Positions 58,380 through 64,000 of a stretch of DNA of 64,000 nucleotides are shown one piece after another. The position numbers were made by a program, and so were the translations under genes. Numbering within the stretch: the stretch's first letter is position 1; each line of letters opens with the position of its first letter. Location of the stretch: assembly GCA_947311845.1 (NCBI GenBank), contig CAMZMU010000071.1, forward strand, positions 19,641,399 to 19,705,398, in the 5' to 3' direction. The notes beneath the pieces are model-generated. The model had not been told where the DNA came from. It searched no databases and worked only from the letters and a program-made list of their open reading frames with translations. This DNA is from Poa pratensis (taxonomy: Eukaryota; Streptophyta; Magnoliopsida; Poales; Poaceae).

Positions 58380-58503
58380 CTCCCTCCGTCCACAAAAGGA
58401 TATCTCAGCCTATCCTAAATTTGCATGTATCTACACACTAAATCATGTCTAGATACATACAAATTTGGGATAGGTTGAGACATCATTTTGTGGATGGAGT
58501 GAG
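58380..58503. mobile_element. Stowaway MITE, 124 bp
   Basis: Termini CTCCCTCCGTCCACAAAA and, complemented, CTCACTCCATCCACAAAA, flanked by TA (58378-58379, 58504-58505). It lies 19 bases from the previous MITE and is a different subfamily. Confidence 0.88.
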
Positions 58504-58590
58504 TACCTCATATTACGTTGGTCAAACTGACGATTTAGAGATACGTGTGGGCCATATAAATTTGAGAAGGTAGCATTTTAGTGAAGGTGG

Positions 58591-59524
58591 TGATGACATG
58601 TTTTGAGAGTCATATTTTCATGCATATCAGTGTCAATTTCAGACTCAAAGCATACACTTTATTGGTATGAATTTCAACACATGGTTACATTTTGGAAGTT
58701 CTGTGCGAATAGGCACATACATCTTCAAACTCCATCAGATCAGAGCAATTTTGGAGGACTTCACTCCTAGCAAGATGGAGAAGGGCTTTATAGCAAAAAG
58801 TGGAAAAAGGTGGGCAAGAGCACGTGAGGCAGCAAGCTTTCCAACCACTCTCGCCGTCTCTCTGACGATAAGAAGGAAGAGGAAGGCTCAGTGGAACACC
58901 ATCGTGCGAGGCAAGAAAGAAAGAACTAGAGAGCAAGAAAGCAAGAAAGCAATGGAGGCAAGAGGAGAGAAGAGGGAGAGCACTGGCTGAGCAAGATCTG
59001 CATCTGTCCCTGTCTTCTTCCCCGCTTCTCCTTCGTCTACATCTGACCCTGTCCAACACCTCTGCTTCTCCTTCACCAGCAACCGTCGACAAGCTCTTCT
59101 CTCGGCACAATTCTCGGTGAATCGAACTCATCTTGTGTTAGATCATCCTCTCCTTGTTGTAAATTGTTGGGTTCAGAAGCGAATTGTTTAGCAAGCACTG
59201 CAAAAGTAGATGGCAGCTCTGAATTCTGGTGTTCATGTTTGATTTGCTCGGATGCAATTGATACCTATTAGTTGTATGTGTTGAAATTAATCATGCATGT
59301 GAATTCATATCTGTTGATGCTTTGTTCTTCCCTAGCCTCCCTTTTGCTGTCCTTGTTTTGTTCTTGATGCTTATTTCGAAATCTGTTCGAGAAGATCTCT
59401 GCTTGAACTCTGAATTTGCGCAAAAGCCTGAAACTTTCATGTTAGTCTAGCTTTTGGAAATTAAGAACAACATTACTTTGATCCCTGAGACGAAAACGAT
59501 AACTACTATAATTTGCTTCGATCA
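58591..59524 (+). repeat. 5' LTR of the Athila-like element, 934 bp
   Basis: It runs from TGATGACATG to TTCGATCA. From 58932 on it matches 62809-63400 at high identity. The differences (for example CGTCGACAAG against CGTCAACAAG) are few, so the insertion is not very old. Confidence 0.88.
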
Positions 59525-59544
59525 AATTGGCGCCGTTGACGGGG
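59525..59544 (+). promoter_or_regulatory. Primer-binding site of the Athila-like element
   Basis: ATTGGCGCCGTTGACGGGGA adjoins the LTR; TGGCGCCGTTG(C)CGGGGA is the common form in plant gypsy elements primed by tRNA-Asp. Confidence 0.7.
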
Positions 59545-59771
59545 ATCAAATATTGATTGTTCTTCGGAGTACAATAGCCTAGACTTGGTGTGTTTTTCTG
59601 AATCTTTGTGTCGTGTGTTTTGTTCTTGTTCCCTGTGGTTCTCTTGGTTGTGAGTTCGTGTTCGTGGTACTGTTTTTAGGGTTTTTGTTCACTAACCCTT
59701 GATAAAGTTTTTGTCTGTGATTGTGTGTAGAGTCATCATGAACTCCTCTTATCTGCTTAGTAAGGTGTTGA

Positions 59772-62700
59772 ATGCAGACATCTGAAGAGTCACCTCTAGC
59801 ACCGTTTGATCCAGAAATTGAAAGGACTTTTCTTGCTAGAAGAAGAGAAGCAGCTAGTGAAATCCGTGACACTGTAATCAAAATGGGTGACAACAACTGG
59901 GAAATCAAGCCGGCTCTTATCAATATGGTGCAGCATAATCCTTTTAAAGGCTCTGCCTTGGAAAGTCCTCATAAACATATCAGGAATTTTCTGGAGTACT
60001 GCAATACTCTCAAACTCAATGGAGTGCCACCTGAAGCAATTAGGATGCAGTTGTTTCCTTTTTCTCTGTCAGGCAGTGCAAAGTATGGTTTCATGCTCTC
60101 CCTGTGCATGTGAGAGATACTTGGGAACATGTGGTGCAAGCTTTCTTTGAGAGGTACTTTCCCCCCCACAAAACTTACAAGGTTTGTGCAATGCAATGGT
60201 GAGAGTTTGTATGATGCTTGGAAGAGGTACCAGGGGCTAATCAGAATGTGTCCTAACCATGGTCAGGAGCAATGGCTCATTCTGCAGACATTCTACAAAG
60301 GTTAACAGAGCAAACTGGATCATTTGTTGACTCAGCTGCTGGTGGAGGCATAATGAACAAGACCCTTGATGAAGCTGTTGAGCTTATAGAAAGTATGGCC
60401 TCCCACAATTTCTCTTGGAACAATGAGAGGGTAGTTCATCCATCACAGCAAACCATGCACCAGCTAATTAGCCATGGTGCTCTAGAAGCAAAACTAGACA
60501 GCCTTACAAATCAAATTTATCAGCTCATGTTGGAAAAGAACAATAAAGCATTGGTTCCTTCAGTACCAGTATCTGTGTCTTGCTTAATCTGTGGGCATGA
60601 GGGCCATTCACCACAGGAGTGTTCTCTTTTGTTGCTACTGAAACTCAAGTTGCATAGGTGAACTATACCTAGAATCAGGGTCCTTTCTCCCAGAGTAATA
60701 ATGCATCTTGGAGAAACCACCCCAATCTGTCCTATAAGAATGCCAATCAGCAAAATTTTGCACCTCCAGTGAATCAAGGTTTTAGGCAGCAAACAAATGC
60801 ACCTCTGCAATAGCAGCCTGCATCTCAGCAGAGTTCTTCTTCTGGAAGTCAGTCTGATATTAGTGAAATGATGAAGCTTCAGAAAGAGATGTTTAGTGGA
60901 ATGCAGGAAACAATGAAGATGTAGTCTGAGCTGTTCTTCAAAACTATGCAGCAGTTGAGAGCTGGAATTTCTAATGTGCAGGGAAAGCAGCCTGAGAACA
61001 AGCTTCCTGCTCAAGTTGAAACAAATCCTAAGCAATGTGGAGCTATTTCTTCTAGTGAAGCCATTACCACTAGTAGTGGGAAGACCTCTGAACCAGTGTT
61101 GAAAACTCCTCCTACAATTACTTATGTAGCACCACCTAGAAGAACTCCAGTCCAGCAGCCAGCTACTTCAGAAACAGTTGCACAAGAACCTGATGCTGAG
61201 AAGGAAACTACTACTAAAAGGTTGGAAGACCCTATCCCTCAAAGAGTACCTTTTCCCGAGAGACTGGAAAAATCAAAGGAAGAAAAACAATATGCTAAAT
61301 TCTTGGAGACGATGAAGGAAGTGCAAATAACCATTCCTATCTTGGATGATGTGCTACATATCCCAATGTATGCAAAATTCTTTAAGGATCTAAAAACCAA
61401 GAAAAGAAGTTTGGAAGATCCAGAGATAGTGGCCTTTACAGAAGAATGCAATGTTGTCATCCAAAATCATATGCCTAAGAAGTTGGGAGACCCAGGCAGT
61501 TTTTGTATCCCTTGTGTAGTTGGAAAAAAATCCTTCACTGCTTTATGTGATCTGGGTTCCTCAGTCAGTGTACTGCCCTTGTTCTTAGCCAGTCCTTGCA
61601 GTTGGGAATTCTGAAGCCTACCTCCATGACACTACAGCTTGCTGACAGGACTCTGAGAAAGCCAGCGGGGATTCTAGAAGATGTACCAGTACAAGTTGGA
61701 AATTTTGCTTACCCAGTGGACTTTGTGATCTTAGAAATGGAAGATAATGCTGAAACCATGATTTTAGGCAGGCCATTCCTAGCTACAGTTGGTGCTATCA
61801 CTGATGTTAAGGGAGGAAAGCTCAAACTACAGTTTGGTACAGAGCAAGCAGAGTTTTGCATGAAGCATGCAACTCATCTACCAAGCTGTCAAGACCAATG
61901 CCAAGCTATAGATATTATTGATAGAAGTGTTATGGATGCAGTTCAAAAAATGCAGTCTGATGAACCTGAAGCTCAGGTCTTTGTGACGGCAGACAATACT
62001 AAATTCCATGAACTCTTTGGAATAACTGTTTGTACAGACAAACAAGTTGATAAGTTAGAAGAAGCCCAGCCGACATCTAATTCCATTGTAGAGCTCAAAG
62101 AACTGCCTGCCCATTTGAAGTACTCCTATTTGGAAAAAGAAAAAATTCATCCAGTAATTATAAGCTCAGCACTGGATAGTGAACAGGAAGAAAGCTTGTT
62201 GTCAGTTCTCAGGCTTTACAAAAATGTCATCGGGTATTCAATTGATGACATAAAAGGCATCAATGAAAAGGTGTGCACTCACATAATACATTTGGAGGAA
62301 GGCAGTACACCATCAAGAGAAGGACAGAGAAGACTGAATCCTGGTATGCAAGAGGTGGTGAAAAAGGAGGTTTTGAAGCTTCTCAAGGCAGGAATGATCT
62401 GCCCTATTTCAGACAGCGAATGGGTTAGTCCTATACACATTGTGCCCAAGAAAGGTGGATATACTGTGGTAGAAAATGAAGAAGGAAAATTGATGACCAG
62501 TAGACCTGTCATAGGCTGCAGGATGGTTAATGACTTCAGAAAGCTGAATAAAGCGACTAGAAAAGACCATTTTCCCTTGCCTTTCATGGATCAGATGTTA
62601 GAAAGACTTGCAGGCCAGGCATTTTAGTGCTACTTGGATGGATACTCTAGATTTCTCCAAATTCCAATTCATCCAGCTGATCAAGAGAAAACAACATTTA

Positions 62701-62808
62701 CTTGTCCCTATGGCACTTTTTCTTACAAAAGACTCCCTTTTGGACCGTGTAATGCTCCTGGAACCTTCCAAAGGTGTATGATGTCAATATTCTCAGAACA
62801 CATTGAAA
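59772..62808 (+). pseudogene. Athila-like gag-pol, truncated and frameshifted
   Basis: Gag starts near 59772 (SPLAPFDPEIERTFLARRRE; NPFKGSALESPHKHIRNFLE), loses frame near 60090, and resumes through HVVQAFFERYFPPHKTYK and a CCHC knuckle CLICGHEGHSPQEC (60570-60620). The protease region reads GKKSFTALCDLGSSVSVLPL at 61523-61580, where the catalytic motif is DLGSS (an Athila-type variant of DTG). Reverse transcriptase begins with EVLKLLKAGMICPISDSEW and HIVPKKGGYTVV, then KLNKATRKDHFPLPFMDQML, a TAG stop at 62625, YLDGYSRF, and KRLPFGPCNAPGTFQRCM. It ends at 62808 before the YxDD box. No active pol is possible. Confidence 0.88.
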
Positions 62809-63400
62809 AGCAAGAAAGCAAGAAAGCATGGAGGCAAGAGGAGAGAAGAGGGAGAGCACTGGCTGAGCAAGATCTGCATATGTCCCTGTCTTCTTCCCTG
62901 CTTCTCCTTCGTCTACATCTGACCCTGTCCAACACCTCTGCTTCTCCTTCACCAGCAACCGTCAACAAGCTCTTCTCTCGGCTCAATTCTCGGTGAATCG
63001 AACTCATCTTGTGTTAGATCATCCTCTCCTTGTTGTAAACTGTTGGGTTCAGAAGCGAATTGTTTAGCAAGCACTGCAAAAGTAGTTGGCAGCTCTGAAT
63101 TCTGGTGTTCATGTTTGATTTGCTCAGATGCAATTGATACATGTTAGTTGTATGTGTTCAAATTAATCATGCCTGTGAATTCATATCTGTTGATGCTTTG
63201 TTCTTCCCTAGCCTCCCTTTTGTTGTCCTTGTTTTGTTCTTGATGCTTATTTCTAAATCTGTTCGAGAAGATCTCAGCTTGAACTCTGAATTTGTGCAAA
63301 AGCCTAAAACTTTCGTGTTAGTCTAGCTTTTGGAAATTAAGAACAACATTACTTTGATCCCTGAGACGAAAACGATAACTACTATAATTTGCTTCGATCA
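62809..63400 (+). repeat. Truncated 3' LTR of the Athila-like element
   Basis: 592 bp matching 58932-59524. It lacks the first ~340 bp because of the internal deletion, whose junction lies in a GCAAGAAAGCAAGAAAGC microhomology. Confidence 0.88.
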
Positions 63401-63640
63401 GGTGGTCATAATGTTTTTTTTAATACCCGAAGAAACCACTTGATGTATGGTGTTGCGCCGCCGTCAAGCTCGGGTGCCGCCCGGACTGAAGGGACGATAT
63501 ATATGTGCGCTGCGCCCCTGCCCGCGGTTGTTGATCGATACAAGTGTTTGCATTCCCTTTTTTCCCCAAAAATATTCTAATGAAGATGATTCACATTGTG
63601 ACTCTCAAAATTTAAACTTGTTGGACTAATACAGTAGAGC

Positions 63641-63818
63641 CAGGGGCGGACTCAAGTGTAGCTGAATGGGGGCCTATTCCCCCACTCAAAATTTTGATTT
63701 CCTATAGTATTTATTCTTATTTGAAGGTAATTTCTTCATATTTTGCAAATTTATATGAGTAATGCCCCTAGTCACTTGATGTGCCCCCCACTCGTATTTC
63801 TTTTTGGGTCCGCCCGTG
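63641..63818. mobile_element. hAT-like MITE, 178 bp, 8-bp target duplication
   Basis: Termini CAGGGGCGGACTCAAG and, complemented, CACGGGCGGACCCAAA. Perfect 8-bp direct repeats AGTAGAGC flank it (63633-63640, 63819-63826). It is related in its ends to the longer element at 12813-13480. Confidence 0.88.
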
Positions 63819-63826
63819 AGTAGAGC

Positions 63827-64000
63827 AACCGCATAGGGGGCGTCTCGAGTAAAACCCTAGCCACCACCACACTCGCTTCGCCCACCCCTCGCAGACGAAG
63901 GTTGTCGAAGGGCAAAGGCCGCTCGGTAGACGATGGTGGAGGGTTTTCGTCCTCTCTTGCCGCGAGGACCTTTAGCCGATCTTAGGGCATGTTCAATCGT
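63827..64000. other. GC-rich window edge, possible gene leader
   Basis: AAAACCCTAGCCACCACCAC is a typical cereal 5' leader string, and an ATG at 63932 (ACGATGGTGGAGGG) opens a frame that soon stops. The last bases (GGGCATGTTCAATCGT) resemble a common MITE terminus. Nothing firm can be called. Confidence 0.3.

Larger units (their letters stand above)
58591..63400 (+). mobile_element. Athila-like Ty3/gypsy retrotransposon with a large internal deletion, target duplication GGTGG
   Basis: The 5' LTR 58591-59524 starts TGATGACATG; the element ends GCTTCGATCA at 63400. A perfect 5-bp duplication GGTGG flanks it (58586-58590, 63401-63405). AATTGGCGCCGTTGACGGGG after the LTR is the primer site. Gag, protease and the first part of reverse transcriptase follow, then the sequence jumps within GAAAGCAAGAAAGCA straight into the middle of the 3' LTR. 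The rest of RT, RNase H, integrase, the env-like region and the first ~340 bp of the 3' LTR are gone. It is dead. Confidence 0.9.

Overview
This window is plant nuclear DNA from a large, repeat-rich grass genome, almost certainly Triticeae (wheat, Aegilops, barley or a relative). It contains an Au-type SINE, many Stowaway MITEs with CTCCCTCCGT ends, CACTA transposons with (A)CCGGGACC subterminal repeats, an Athila-like and a Tat-like Ty3/gypsy element, L1-type LINEs, and spliced genes with GT..AG introns. About 85-90% is transposon-derived. I recognise only two apparently intact host genes, both on the minus strand: a polyphenol oxidase (14294-16132) and a seven-exon gene for a 538-residue protein (22631-27604). 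A paralogous copy of the first exon of the second gene lies upstream (28620-28994).

Layout. 1-10914: most of a CACTA element, both transposon genes on the minus strand. The tnp2 transposase gene (7983-10515) has lost its middle or 3' part. The second gene (636-4356) ends in a Ulp1-like cysteine protease domain but has a frameshift. Between them are a smaller TE-borne ORF and several hairpins. 10915-14290: a foldback element and a hAT element with a perfect 8-bp target duplication. 14294-16132: polyphenol oxidase. 16500-22600: Stowaway copies, a hAT-like pair of ends and an Au SINE. 22631-29000: the unknown-function gene and its duplicated first exon. 30200-32310: decayed GRF zinc-finger and MULE genes. 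32330-35362: a plus-strand LINE 3' end interrupted by a solo-LTR-like element. 35860-42420: a decayed L1 LINE on the minus strand. 43206-52239: a 9-kb Tat-like LTR retrotransposon (target duplication GTGTG) whose gag-pol has been replaced by an inverted fragment of a relative, and which keeps a decayed antisense extra ORF. 54336-58503: MITEs and a 3.1-kb non-autonomous CACTA with an acidic-protein ORF and 105-bp tandem repeats. 58591-63400: an Athila-like retrotransposon (target duplication GGTGG) with an internal deletion through reverse transcriptase into the 3' LTR. 63641-63818: a short hAT MITE.

Most interesting for biology. The 538-residue protein has an ordered His, Glu, Cys arrangement (H264, E280, C440) resembling the circularly permuted NlpC/P60 (YiiX-like) papain fold. 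Its tandem first-exon copy ends in a donor of the same phase, so it could act as an alternative first exon. The polyphenol oxidase has all copper-binding histidines and a hydrophobic N-terminus that looks secretory. The two host genes share no obvious pathway; the transposon genes belong to separate, mostly defective elements.

Limits: no alignment or database search was run. Family names come from recognised motifs. Exon joins were worked out by hand from reading frame and splice consensus. Boundaries given as approximate should be treated as such.
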